From positions 30,551,326 to 30,615,325 of the forward strand of contig OZ026844.1 of assembly GCA_964023205.1 (NCBI GenBank): a DNA stretch of 64,000 nt, read 5' to 3'. The notes below the pieces were generated by a model, which was given only the letters and a program-made list of their open reading frames with translations, did no database searches and was not told the DNA's origin. A program made the translations under genes and the position numbers. Below, one piece after another: positions 37,401 to 48,096 of the stretch (within the stretch, counting starts at the first letter, position 1; every line of letters begins with the position of its first letter). This DNA is from Lutraria lutraria. Lineage: Eukaryota > Mollusca > Bivalvia > Venerida > Mactridae.

Positions 37401-40400
37401 ATATCGTGATACGCTTTTAAGGACCGATACCCAGCTCTACCATGTAAGCTACGTAGCAACGCCTTTGTCGCTGTTAGGACGCCATTATATCTCCATTTTT
37501 ATGAAAAATACTAGCTTTTTCATGCATGCATATCTCACGACGCTCTGGAAAATTAAACAATGCCGCGCCATCGCAGTGGAAACGGGGCATAATGCGACAG
37601 GTGTATTAGGAATGTGATTTTGCAATGTTCATCCAATATGTCTACTTAGTTCACACGGTAGACGAAGTCTTCAGACAACGATCAATTAACAGCAGATACA
37701 GATATAGAAGGATATATATTAGCTAATAAACGAAATACACATGTAGCCTTATCATCTATTACCCGTATTTCGTGTATCGTAAATTATTTAGTTAATTGGT
37801 AGCAGGTACTTTTTGGATGTTGCCATTCCCGTATTGCCATTCCCACCATTTTCCAAATGAAGACTGAAGTATGTTGACAGTTAAAAATGTTGTAAATGAA
37901 AATTTTTCAGTTACCTCGCTACGTAGGCGGTGTTAAAGGCTCGGTCACAACCCACCGTGCCACACCTGGCCATTAGCGGTTGCGCGCATCGCATGTTGCA
38001 CACGAGGTGAGTTACACGTCCTTGCAACGTACTGTCGTCGTGCGATTGAAACGTTATCGTACGAAGGCCGTACTTGCATGTGCTGTTTGCGAACCGTGTC
38101 CTTTCTCATCCGTACGTTATACATAAAGTGCGTGCAAGTATGATGAACGTGAGTACTAGGGTAAATCCGTAGCCCGACCGCAGGCCGAACACAGCGAAAT
38201 TTCCTCATGCACTAAAAGTGCTACGGCGTGTCTGCGTGCATCCAAATCCGTACAGAGGCGGTACTCACCACGTACGGGTCGTCAAGTTTTGCCCACGTTT
38301 TTGCAAGTAGACAACACGCACTTGCAAGTACGGCGGGTCGGGACCGGCGCTTCAAAGTTATGTTGCCAAGTGATTTTCATGAAATTGTAAAAAAGAAACA
38401 TATTGCTTAGAGCAATATATACGTATTGAGTCAAAATTCATTATCAATACTCAAATAGCCGTACTGAAATCCAAGCACGATTAAATTTTCTTGTTTGCTT
38501 CCGAAAGAGAAATTGATATGCTTTGTTTAATGAATAATGTGAGTTCTTTGAGATTTTCAACACAAAACAACGAAACAAGAGAAATTATACAATTGGTATT
38601 AATAACTAACGATGTCAGTAAATCGATTGAAAACCATACGTCTAGTGGTTTTTAGTTTCCATCTTCGTCTGTGGGCAGTCATATGTCAGATATATAATTC
38701 CACTTTGTATTATATTCTACGTTATGCAACATTGATTCCTTTTATCCAGCGATCGAGTGCCCATCGATAAAAATTCCTTGCTTGTCATATTTACTGTAAA
38801 GCCCCATTAGCTTTTTAAAATTAGCAATACAGAACAATTCTGACATTTATATTGGGTTAAATATAAAAATAAATTGGAAAAGAAAATCGTACTTACCCAC
38901 AGAAAAAATCTGAGTCGGGTTACAGCAACCAAACATATTTTAAGGATGGCCTAATGATAAAAATATGCTATTTAGCTTTACATTAATAGACGTAGATTGC
39001 AATCCAATTCAATGCAATGAATTTAAGATACAGTGCAACCTCTGCAGAGCGACCCTCTCTAGAGCAACAGTCTCCCTTCAACAACAGCATGATGTTTTAT
39101 GATTTAACTTTGAACTTAACCTCTGTAGAGCAATAGCTTCTCAACAAAAGCATAACTTTGCTACTCCCAAAGGGGTTTGCTTTGGAGAGGTTGCTCCCTA
39201 GTTTTCCACCCACTTATTTTTTTAGACATTTCTACCAATATACAGGACTCTTCATTAAGTAATACTTTTAATATGCAATATTGAATTTAATTGAAATATC
39301 GAAATATCTTTCGGAAAGCACTATTAATGTACATATAATTAAACATTTTGGGATGATTGGCGCAGAAAGATCACATTTAAGAAATTGTTTCCCCCTATAA
39401 ATACCTCCATGTAGGGCCTGTCTCACAGACAAATGTTATATGCTAATATGCCGACTTAAAACCTTGCTAACGGAATTAATGGAAGACATAACCTTAAAAA
39501 TTGACAGAAAATCCCTAAATAATCAATATGGTAAAACAGTTATCTTAGCTACCATATATATTATGTATCTGTAAAATCGGTCCTGTATAAATACAATACT
39601 TTTAGTAACAGTACTCTTGGAACAAAAATGGCGAAAACCGTGCGTACTAAGTGGAAACGTTATTATTGTGTACCAAATGCAACATATTTTACCTGTTTAC
39701 GAAGACTAACAGAACTTCACAAACCAACTCCAATTTGATAACCATAATTTTACAGTGATTATTTGGAAATGCAAAACAACAGTATTCTGTCTTTCCCTAA
39801 CAGATTACTGTAACAAGGTATTAAATAAGGCTATGATAATATTACGTAATAGATATAAGAAAAGAAGTGTCCAGTACAGTAAATCTGTGAAGGTGACCGC
39901 TAACACAGGTTTAACCAAAGGCCATTCTTTTTAAACCGTCTTTGATTATTTAGAACAAAAATACCTTCGAATCAAGACCACCTGTCAATTAAGGCCACAC
40001 CATGTCTTTCCCTAGTGTGTCCTTTGTTCACAGGCTTGACTGTGCATGTATATTCAGTAACAGCAATTAAATACCGAAAATACAATTCAAATAAACATGC
40101 CTGATTTACTATCATGTGAATTGTATAATATTATATCATACAATTTAAATACATTTTTTTGACGTCGTATCTATGTGAACCATATCCCCTGATGATTTTA
40201 GTGAAACCGGTTGGTGTTCCTTTATAAACTGTTTAAAAAAGTGATTTATTATTATTTTACACGACTGTGTTAAGTTTTTAATAAGGAATCAGTGAAGAAT
40301 CAGGCATAATTTTTCTTTTAATTATGTATAGTATTTTGTTTTATTTTTTAGGTAAAAATACTTACCAACAATACTCATGGGGTCTGCCACTGACGTCACA

Positions 40401-40672
40401 TACAAGTCAGCAAGGGCTAAATTCACGATAAATACCGCCTCCACTTTACGTAATGTATTTTTGGTAGCCACAGCAACGATAATAAGTATATTTCCACAAG
40501 TACCAACCAATGCAGCCAGGGTAAGAATTAACAGAGTAGACAAAGCCACTGCTGTGTTGGTCTTTATAAAATCATGTCTTCCAAAGACACTTCCAGGCTG
40601 CACCAATGAAAAATTCAACTCATTACTTTCGCGCACTAACGTTCGATTAATCCCATTCATTTGCATGTCCAT
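34434..40672 (-). CDS. Melatonin-receptor-like class A GPCR, paralogue 2
   Basis: Plasma-membrane receptor closely related to the gene at 18697-23116. Coding exons 40672-40366 (donor gtaagtat) and 35326-34434 (acceptor tttttcag), phase 1, about 399 residues. The N-terminus has glycosylation sites at N9 and N20. Helix 1 contains GTCGN, helix 2 NLALADL followed by the shared VADPMS just before the intron. Cys118 and Cys196 can form the extracellular disulfide; NRY is at 142-144, CWAP at 270-273 and NWFIY at 305-309. The stretch NIGDHGFDRKSVECIWDRMA is almost identical to paralogue 1. The ATG at 40672 was chosen over the in-frame ATGs shortly after it as the first in the frame. The 5 kb intron contains many MITE fragments. 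A candidate minus-strand poly(A) signal lies at 34046-34041. Ligand and exact subfamily are unknown. Confidence 0.82.
35386..35727. repeat. Dispersed repeat, direct copy of 32777-33085, in GPCR-2 intron
   Basis: It starts about 60 bp upstream of the exon 2 acceptor. It is slightly longer than the other copy through an extra segment around gacaagccgccattttgttg. Non-coding. Confidence 0.75.
36233..36285. repeat. Short hairpin repeat
   Basis: aattagaaacgc and gcgtttctaatt face each other across about 28 bp in the GPCR-2 intron. Confidence 0.6.
36929..37219. mobile_element. Foldback/MITE element with 107-bp arms
   Basis: Arms 36929-37035 and 37113-37219 are near-perfect inverted repeats (containing gtagtgacgaaaataagcgt) around a 77-bp loop. 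Open frames read outward on both strands because the arms lack stops; no protein family is recognised. It lies in the GPCR-2 intron. Confidence 0.85.
37935..38350. repeat. CpG-rich segment with imperfect inverted ends
   Basis: Left gctcggtcacaacccaccgt and right acggcgggtcgggaccggcg are imperfect inverted repeats. The interior is unusually rich in CG dinucleotides and in gtgcgtgcaagt and tacttgcatgtgc motifs compared with the AT-rich surroundings. Best read as a recent MITE. Confidence 0.5.
38360..39028. other. GPCR-2 intron sequence
   Basis: A single end of the TTAA-MITE family (aaagccccattagcttttta, near 38805) is present. Otherwise plain AT-rich intron. Confidence 0.4.
39029..39199. repeat. 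AACCTCT-type element
   Basis: Starts tacagtgcaacctctgcaga and ends ggagaggttgctccc, with internal caacagcatgatg as in the copies at 32392 and 7376. It lies in the GPCR-2 intron. Confidence 0.6.
39875..40046. repeat. AACCTGTG-type element
   Basis: Inverted relative of 31118-31299, with tgaccgctaacacaggttta at the left and gtttgttcacaggcttgact-like sequence at the right. It is 320 bp from GPCR-2 exon 1. Confidence 0.6.
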
Positions 40673-41124
40673 TTTAATCCAAAATACTCATTTTACACCG
40701 TGAACATTATAATGACACTTTCCTAGAAAGAAAATCTGGAACGAAGTCCCACGCACTCTCTTCTGACTGGGTGTAACTACAATAAATAAATTCATTTGTA
40801 ACTCACCGCGTGATGAAAAATAGAAAACATTTGAATCAAAAGAACAGTAGTGGTAATGTTGAGCTTATCTACGATTGGGAAAATTTAGAATCGTAATTTA
40901 CAAACAGCGCACTGTACTTGTACTAAGAGATTGGAGAAGAATCCGATAAGCACGAACAAGATGTGGAGTATGTCAAAAACACGAGGGCATTATTTGTTGT
41001 TTAAATATTTATTCTAAATTAATACACACATTTCAATGTTGCTAAATAACGTTATTTTCTACAGAAATCAGTTTTTTTTCTGTAATCAACAAGATAAGTG
41101 AACTACGTGTACATATTTTCATTA

Positions 41125-41260
41125 AAAACCAAGTTTGAATACTTAATAAATCTAGAGTTTTAAACGTCCAATATATCGCAATACGTATTGCAATACAGTG
41201 TTGCGTATCGCAATATATCGCGATACGAAATTTTCCGCAATACCCATCCCTATTTGGAGA
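41125..41260. repeat. GATACG-type repeat, uninterrupted copy
   Basis: Contains aagtttgaatacttaataaa, then cgcaatacgtattgcaatac and cgcgatacga, ending acccatccct. Halves of the same sequence lie at 48071-48096 and 50125-50230, and a shorter relative at 37355-37440. Confidence 0.6.
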
Positions 41261-41319
41261 GGTTGCACTGTACAATAAACACAAAGTGTCATTGTTTCCA
41301 ATCCCCGTCAAAGAAAGAA

Positions 41320-41486
41320 TACAGTCAAATCTGTGAACAATGGCATTCCTTTGGACATACTAATTATGGTTTTTATTGGCAGGTGTCCTCTATTCGGAGG
41401 TCAGTTTGTTCTAAAAATTAAATGAAGGTTTTTTCAAAAAAGGGCATTCATTTATAGGGTGGCCTTTATTCAAAGTTTGACTGTCT
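41320..41486. repeat. AACCTGTG-type element
   Basis: Starts tacagtcaaatctgtgaaca and ends attcaaagtttgactgt. The internal gtgtcctctattcggaggt half-unit matches the family. Confidence 0.6.
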
Positions 41487-41584
41487 GCATTGATACATTG
41501 ATTATGCTCCTTTTGGTGTAAGTAAAGTTGATGTTGAGCTCACCAAAAGGACAATACTGTCTTACAGTTATGTATTTATTGAAT

Positions 41585-41880
41585 CAAATATATCACCAGA
41601 ATCGGAGAAAATACGTGGACAAGCCGAAAGTCAAAGTGAAGTGCGCTCTATTTTTGGGATGACAAATTATGTGTCAAGTTTTATCGGGAAATTTCTAAAG
41701 AATATCTGAACTTCTTACACGTCTGAACCAACAATGTAAGCCATTTTATTGGGTATAGAATCAGAACATTGCACTCTATTAGTTGAAAAAAAACCCCGCA
41801 TTAGTCAGTGACAAAGACATAACCTATTTCGATCCATCAAAACACAGCGGGCTGAGCGTTGTCGCCTCTCCAAATCTGAT
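41585..41880 (+). pseudogene. Ty3/gypsy-like reverse transcriptase fragment, degenerate
   Basis: With stops and frameshifts this reads SEVRSIFGMTNYVSSFIGKF, then after disruption KKNPALVSDKDITYFDPSK and LSVVASPNL. This is the order seen at the RT thumb/RNase H junction of Ty3/gypsy polyproteins (LxGxxNYxxxFI ... YFDP ... DAS). Stop codons interrupt the reading and no LTRs, gag or integrase were seen nearby. It is a dead remnant. Annotation is by motif order, not by alignment. Confidence 0.65.
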
Positions 41881-42164
41881 ATAAACATTACACAATGAAT
41901 GTAACCACCTTTTTATACGATTTTTACGTGATTAGTAGAAATTCATTGAAGAATTCTTACAAATAACCTAAAATGAAAGTGTTTACAAGGGTTGTATAAT
42001 ACAATCAAACAAGTACTAGCGACCACCTCCGAATAAAGGTCTAGAATAACTTTTTTCACATGATATGCTATCTGTGTCTAACTAGCGCCTATTACACTGT
42101 GTTGAATAAGAAAATCTATGTTCTAGTGTATATTTGTTGCTCAGACTTGGTTCAAAATGAACAA

Positions 42165-42833
42165 GAGCCATGTTCACAATGCCATCCCCCACAAAATGTG
42201 TTTGCTTTCAACAGGACTATATAGAATAATGGTTCTTGGTCAATGCATAACTCCTTGTTTCCACCTCTTAACATTTTAAGTTTCAAGTCAATCCCGTGTA
42301 TAGTTGCACAGCTACTTTCTGGACAAAAAGAAGAAAAATAGGGGAAAAAAAGATATTAAGGAAATTTAATACTAGTACATGTATAGGGAGATATTTCTAA
42401 AATGGAACAAGACAGAGTTATTGTTCTTGATTACTGCACTTTAAGTTTCAAGTCAATAGCCTGTATGGATTTGGAGTTCTGCTGTGGACAAACATTTTTT
42501 TGAAATTAAATAAAGGGAGATAATTACAAAACTGGACTATATATAGAGTTATGGTTCTTGGTGACTGCACTTATCCTAATTGCCATCGCTTCATATTTCA
42601 AGTAATTACCTTAAATAGTTTTCAAGTTATGCTACGGACAAAAAATTGGACGGACGGACGGGCGTTTTATGCACCCCATAAGCAACGATTTTCCCCCACA
42701 ATGGCTGTTTGTACGTACTGGAACCCCACAACGTTAACTTGTACTAACCCTAACCTCACAATGTCACCTGGGGGAGTACGGACAGACGGCTACTATTACT
42801 ATAATTCCCGCCGCCTTTTCGGCGGGGGATAAA
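42165..42833. repeat. Dispersed repeat with internal sub-repeats
   Basis: Blocks containing tatggttcttggtgactgc, tttcaagtcaatagcc and ctgtggacaaac recur three times. It ends in ggacggacgggcg and a hairpin cgccgccttttcggcggg. Non-coding. It lies between GPCR-2 and the C2-domain gene. Confidence 0.55.
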
Positions 42834-42940
42834 AAGAAATATTAAAAAATATTTCCCTCCATACCTACCCATATGTACAAAGTTGGGTAGCGTTAGGGCA
42901 AACATAGACATTTTGTATATACATTTTTTGCAAACCGAAA

Positions 42941-43044
42941 TACTGTACAACCTCTCCAGAGCGGCCCTGTCTATAGCAACAACCTCTCAACAACAACGTA
43001 ATTTTGCTACTCCCAAATAGTGTTGCTTTGGAGAGGTTGCACTG
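42941..43044. repeat. AACCTCT-type element upstream of the C2-domain gene
   Basis: Short copy: tactgtacaacctctccaga ... ggagaggttgcactga. It ends about 140 bp before the TATA box of the next gene. Confidence 0.6.
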
Positions 43045-43186
43045 AATGCTACTTTAAGATAAGATTCATTGTCTGACAAGACTATGACATTTTACATAAG
43101 GTTACCAACTTACGCAAGCACATACAGGCAGCGATAACTACCTCGGTCATCTATTATCACTTTTACCAACAACGCCTTTGCCAGCG

Positions 43187-43194
43187 TATAAAAG
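43187..43194 (+). promoter_or_regulatory. TATA box of the C2-domain gene
   Basis: TATAAAAG matches the TATA consensus and lies 114 bp upstream of the first in-frame ATG at 43301. Transcription would start near 43217, giving a short 5' UTR. Confidence 0.6.
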
Positions 43195-43300
43195 CTTCGC
43201 GGAAATACACCGCTTATGCAAAGTGAGTCTTCACATTCAAGTCAGCAGTTCTGCTTCTATCGAAATATATAAAGAAATTGAACTCGGAACACTTACGAGA

Positions 43301-44686
43301 ATGACTGAAGTGAACGGTTTTAGAAGTCGCATTCAAAGCTTTGTCGGACAGGTATCAGGAAACTTTCAAGACGGTCCGAAGTCGAGTTTATTTACAACAG
43401 AAGGAAAGATGTCCGGCTTATTTCAATCATTTGTCGATTTACTTCCTGACGCAAAACCATCGCTTACAGCCATTCTTAACGACGACAAACCGACCGCTGA
43501 TAGTGTTTTTGAAGGAATTAAAAGTAAAATGTTCGACAAGAAGCCATCACGTGAAGAATTGGTGGACAGACTCAGGGAAAGATATTCTACAACTTCGATA
43601 AGTTTCGAGGCTGATAAGTTCAAAAACCGGAATACATCCGATGATGGTATGAATCAATTTCACAGACAACAGAGAAGAAAACAGCTCATGAATGGATGCT
43701 GTTCGTCGACGGAAGACAATGCGTTCTACAGCAGTTCTACATCAGATCCAGGACTTTTAGACAAAAAATCGGGACAACAAATATCAGGATCTGGAAGTTA
43801 TGAAGGCAAGGCTATGGATAAGCGACAAGCATTTGCGGCGAATCTCATCCAAAACTCATCTTATCCGAAAGAACGAGCTCAAACGATGTATTCAGCAGTC
43901 AGAAGTCCATATGTAAATAAATATCTGAAAATGTCTGATAGAACGAAAGAAGAAGTCGAAGGTTACCCAGAATACGGCAAGCTTGCTCTGAAGAACAAGA
44001 TGGAAAACAAACAATCGTCAAACTTGGGTACTCCAGAAAAAAGTTCGTCTGCACTGACCGTTTCCTCTTTCAACAGTATCGTTCGTGATGACGTCGACAA
44101 GGAACCAAAAAAATCGCCAAGAAGACAAAATGTCGGCGTTTCTGATACTAAATCAAACAAAGGTCTGTCGCCCAAAACAGTGATGCAAGACGAGTCTTGC
44201 TCCAAAGAAAAAGACGAAACAAAAGAACTTTTAAACGAGTGCAGCAAACGCTCATCAAGTCAAAATTTATCGAGTGAAATTATCAGTAACAACACTTACA
44301 CAGCAACTATTAACTTTTCTGTACAATATCTGATAATCACAAAACGTTTAAAAATTTCTTTTTCGTGTATAAATAACATTTGTTTTCCAAAATCAAACGA
44401 CAAGGCAAAGCGCTATATCCTCGAGGTGTCCCTGAAAGGCAGAAGACAGAAGTACACAAAATCAATCAAGTTGATGAATGGGAAGCCGAACACCCTGCAC
44501 AAAGATGTGTACTTCCACAACTTGGAATTGTGCGCTGCGCATATGACAAGCGTAGTTATTCGTTTGTTCAAAAGAAGAAAAATTTTACCTCGCGGAAGAT
44601 ATCCTGTAAATGGATGTATTACAGACCTTGAAAATCTCGACATAGTAGGAAAAGTCGAAGTGTCCCATGATATGACTGAATGTTGA
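43301..44686 (+). CDS. Single-exon protein with C-terminal C2-like domain (C2CD4-like)
   Basis: A 461-residue intronless frame. The frame is open further upstream, but only from a TTG and across the TATA box, so the ATG at 43301 is chosen. The first 120 residues are fairly ordered (SFVGQVSGNF, SREELVDRLRERYSTTSISF). Residues 140-330 are Ser/Lys-rich and look disordered. Residues 334-461 read like a C2 sandwich: INFSVQYLIITKRLKISFSC, then RYILEVSLKGRRQKYTKSIK, NTLHKDVYFHNLE, SVVIRLFKRRK and IVGKVEVSHD. The loops lack the paired Asp residues of Ca2+-binding C2 domains, so calcium-independent membrane or protein binding is more likely. Intronless structure and a single C-terminal C2 recall the vertebrate C2CD4 family; synaptotagmin-like C2 is the alternative. 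The function is not known. A possible poly(A) signal lies at 45170-45175. Confidence 0.75.
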   Translation: MTEVNGFRSRIQSFVGQVSGNFQDGPKSSLFTTEGKMSGLFQSFVDLLPDAKPSLTAILNDDKPTADSVFEGIKSKMFDKKPSREELVDRLRERYSTTSISFEADKFKNRNTSDDGMNQFHRQQRRKQLMNGCCSSTEDNAFYSSSTSDPGLLDKKSGQQISGSGSYEGKAMDKRQAFAANLIQNSSYPKERAQTMYSAVRSPYVNKYLKMSDRTKEEVEGYPEYGKLALKNKMENKQSSNLGTPEKSSSALTVSSFNSIVRDDVDKEPKKSPRRQNVGVSDTKSNKGLSPKTVMQDESCSKEKDETKELLNECSKRSSSQNLSSEIISNNTYTATINFSVQYLIITKRLKISFSCINNICFPKSNDKAKRYILEVSLKGRRQKYTKSIKLMNGKPNTLHKDVYFHNLELCAAHMTSVVIRLFKRRKILPRGRYPVNGCITDLENLDIVGKVEVSHDMTEC

Positions 44687-45900
44687 ATAAATGACAATAC
44701 GTGTATAATTATGCACGTCTGTTTCGTTGATTATGTGTGGTAAATCGAAATGCCTTCAGTAAAAGGCGGAGGGGTGGGGGGTGGGGGGTGGGGACCTAAC
44801 TCCTAAAAGTATTATCACAAAATATGGTGGGCAGATTTTGGAAATGTTCATAATTTTTTAAGGTTTCCATGATAGAAAATGATTTACCATGAGACTCTTC
44901 AAAAGCAATTACATTCCTTTAAAATAGTTTCCCTTTTTTCGCCAAAAAAAACAATTCATTTTAAGATGTGTTCTTGCCTCACATTTGTATATGTTTATAT
45001 GTTTCTATTAACACACATATGCATTGTTGAAAAATATGTATACATTTGTACATATATTAGCCTTACACTGAAGATACTGAATTGATGCAAACAGCATAGT
45101 AAACTTGTGTTTTGTGTGTGTTCATTGATAAAAACGTTTTGACATATTGTATGTATCATGTGTATGTGAAATAAATGCAGATTGCAGAAGTACAAAACTG
45201 AGATTCCTTATTTTTTTCCATGTACAGTATTGAACACTTTTGGGGGAAATTAGTCTAGTCCCATGAAACCAAATATCTAAACGCATGCACTACACTATAA
45301 TGATTTACCAGTTATTGGTAAACATGCATCTATGAAAACTATATGAATTATCATGCTTTTTGACGAAAGTGCGATGCAAGTTTTTTTTTAATTATCAGCA
45401 ATATGTTACCATGGCAACCAGAACAAAAAATAAAAAACTTTTCACAACATAAACAAGAAATTGGGATGAAATTCATTCAATCAAAGGCATTTTTGACAAA
45501 ACATTCCTTTTGGTGCCAAGGTAACAGTTTCGCTTTAATGTCCATTTTTTGTCCAATTAAAGTAGTCTGCCCCTTATTGCTATGGAAACCGAATTTGAAT
45601 TATACATTTTAATAATGCTGGAAATCATATCTAATCACAATTACTACAAATAAACCGTATGCTATCCATATGAAGGTAACATACCTTGAAATCATGTAAA
45701 ATACCTAAAATCAGACAAAATATTACTTTTTAACTGTTCAAATTAAAGAATGGTTCAGTTGCCATGGAAACAAAGTAGCTGATTACGTGTATATTGCGGT
45801 CGCTTTTAAGCCATACATGATTGTACAATTATAAATATTAATTTACTTGCAATGTATAGAAACGAATTTCCCTCTTCTTGATGTATAATAGAGTTACAGC
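44687..45900. other. 3' flank of the C2-domain gene with X-box-like motifs
   Basis: Likely 3' UTR to about 45190. Beyond it are RFX X-box-like motifs: GTTACCATGGCAAC at 45405-45418, ATTGCTATGGAAAC at 45576-45589 and GTTGCCATGGAAAC at 45758-45771. No further gene was recognised. Confidence 0.45.
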
Positions 45901-46435
45901 ATTATGCTACAAAAAAACTGTAACAAAAACATCAACCTCTGATTTTACGACTAGGATGTAATGTAAATGTCAGTAATAAATCAATATAATTAAGAAAAAA
46001 TAAACATATTTTTTTTCTCAAATTTTATCGATTTTATAACAATGTAACATTGTTTACATCAGAATTGATAATTATTTCAAATAAATAATGACAAATGTGC
46101 TCAGGATAGGCTTAAGAAAATTTCAGTTACGGAGAAAATGTCTTGAAAACCGCATCTACATACATTGTAATTATCTCCCTTATTAAAAACCAGAAAATTG
46201 GCTTGTGGCTTTATTTTTTGAGTTTCAACCTCCAAATTCAAAAGTTAACATCCTTATAAATACCTTTATTCAATCATCAAACTTTTTGTAATAGGGATAT
46301 AATGATAAATGAGAAATAATATAATGAAGTGTTTGGGGACCGTGGGAATTTTTTTTTTGGATTCAAAAGTCAACATTTTAAATTGGATTACCTCCCTTAG
46401 ATATTAATGATCTGAAGCTCAAAAGTGAAGCAGCA
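45900..46435 (+). repeat. Half copy of the foldback repeat
   Basis: Matches the right arm of the 48678-49879 palindrome: aaaatttcagttacggaga, attatctcccttattaaaaa, gtttggggaccgtgggaat, ctcccttagatattaatg. It matches 15700-16075 in reverse. Only one arm is present. Confidence 0.65.
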
Positions 46436-46629
46436 TATACATTTTATGTTTCTTATCTAGGACACTAATGTAGTGCCCTGTTCTTATTCAGCAGGTTGAA
46501 CTCAATAATTTTGAATTATAATACACCTGTGCGCGATGACGTAGTATCCTACCCATTGTAATTACGATGACACCGTACTAGTAGCTAGATCACTGTGGTA
46601 GCATAAATGTAAATATTGTAATTATAGGA

Positions 46630-47345
46630 CACTGGCGTAGCTTTTTGCAGGTACTGTAGACACGTGATTACACTTTTTTTCTAACAAATGAAAAAAAATG
46701 CCAAAAAACGCAATGAAAAATGAATGGGGTTGGGGTCGGGAGAATAGAGCGGACCCGAGTACCCAGAGCTTTTGACCAAGTTTAAAGGGGCATACCCTAC
46801 AACTGACAAACATTCTATGAAAGTGTAAAAATGTGTTAGATTGTATATGTAAAACAATATATAATGGATAATTGCAAGAAGAACGTGGGTCATAAAATGA
46901 CTACTTTAGGTACTAGCCACAAAAATCATAGCTATAAATAATAAATCACTTCCACCCAAAAATTGTACAACAAATTCCAAAGAGTTTCCAATCTTTTATG
47001 GAAACTAATGTTTTTTGTGACTTTATTTTTAATTGGATGAATTTTTGGCTGAAACTTTCTTCGTCGGCTTTTTTCTTTACAAGCTTCTACTTTATCATCA
47101 TTTTGCCTTGATTCTAGATGCACCAAGTTGTAGGGTATGCCCCTTTAAATAATTTCATAATGAATATATCTAGTAGGGAAAAACTGCAAGAACTTCATAT
47201 ACATTTTTACGCTATTAAAGCATACCGGAAAGTGCCCCAGAATGCGCCTCCGGCAGTCTGTGGTGAATAAAATTGTTCGGGGGCATGCCCCCGGACCCCC
47301 TAGATTGGTGGCTACACATTGTTTTAGGGCAAGCTACGCCCGCTG
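46630..47345. mobile_element. CACTGGCGTAGC element, copy A, with a nested MITE
   Basis: Ends cactggcgtagc and gctacgcccgctg are inverted repeats. The interior before and after the insert (acgcaatgaaaaatgaatg; atgcgcctccggcagtctg) matches copy B at 48097-48394. The extra middle is the TTAA-flanked MITE at 46782-47148. No coding capacity. Confidence 0.7.
46782..47148. mobile_element. TTAA-flanked MITE nested in copy A
   Basis: TTAA at 46782-46785 and 47145-47148. The ends aggggcataccctacaact are inverted with about 19 matching bases. TTAA suggests piggyBac-type insertion; its ends differ from the 19969/23135 family. Confidence 0.75.
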
Positions 47346-48096
47346 TAAGATTGTGTTATTAATATTGATTCAAATGAATGATATACTTGTTTCATTACAT
47401 TGTAATAATTATGTATTTACTTAATTGAATAAAGAACATAAGCCTATATTATTTAATTGTTTTATTATATGGTAATGGATTCTACTTTCTTATACTTGTA
47501 GAATTCATGTTAAAACCTCATTTTCAATATTAATTAAGTTCTATATCCGATTCTATATCAATAATCTGAATTATCCCTACCAATGTTACGTTCCCAAAGA
47601 AATGGGTTTAAGCTTTAAACGCATTTTTGTTTCCTGAGATAGATTTATGAACTAAAACGCATTGAAAGTTTATTGGCAGTAGTAGTATTCAAAATGTCCG
47701 TATCATGTTCTTCAGGCCCAAAGGAAGCAATTTCAGATGCGGGGTAGGTTGTAATTCTAATTTGTCTGACAACGCAGTATTGATGCGCGATAATACCGGT
47801 ATATTGTAATACGTTCAAAATGCAATAACGGTCCCATCCCATATTGCAATATTTTTAAAGTAAAATTATATTGACAACACTTCAACCTGTAGTGTATTTT
47901 ATTTGAGTAACTGTGTGTTGCCTTGTTCAAGGAGAGTTTTATATGTACAATTGTTGTATACTGTACGTACAGCATGAAGTTTCATTCTAGGCATTGATAT
48001 GTTCATTAGTTTCTTTGTGATAGCTTTAATAAAGATACCATCGTGTAAATGATTCATGAAACAACGTATTAAAATCCAAGCTTGAATACTTAATAA

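Noticed and set aside
43216..43272. A 19-codon upstream frame (including the stop) starting ATG in the C2-domain gene leader
   Set aside because: The predicted transcription start falls at about the same place, so it may not be in the mRNA. Not enough to call a regulatory uORF.
43178..43300. Forty-one extra N-terminal codons for the C2-domain protein
   Set aside because: That extension starts at TTG and would place the TATA box inside the coding region. The first ATG in frame is at 43301.
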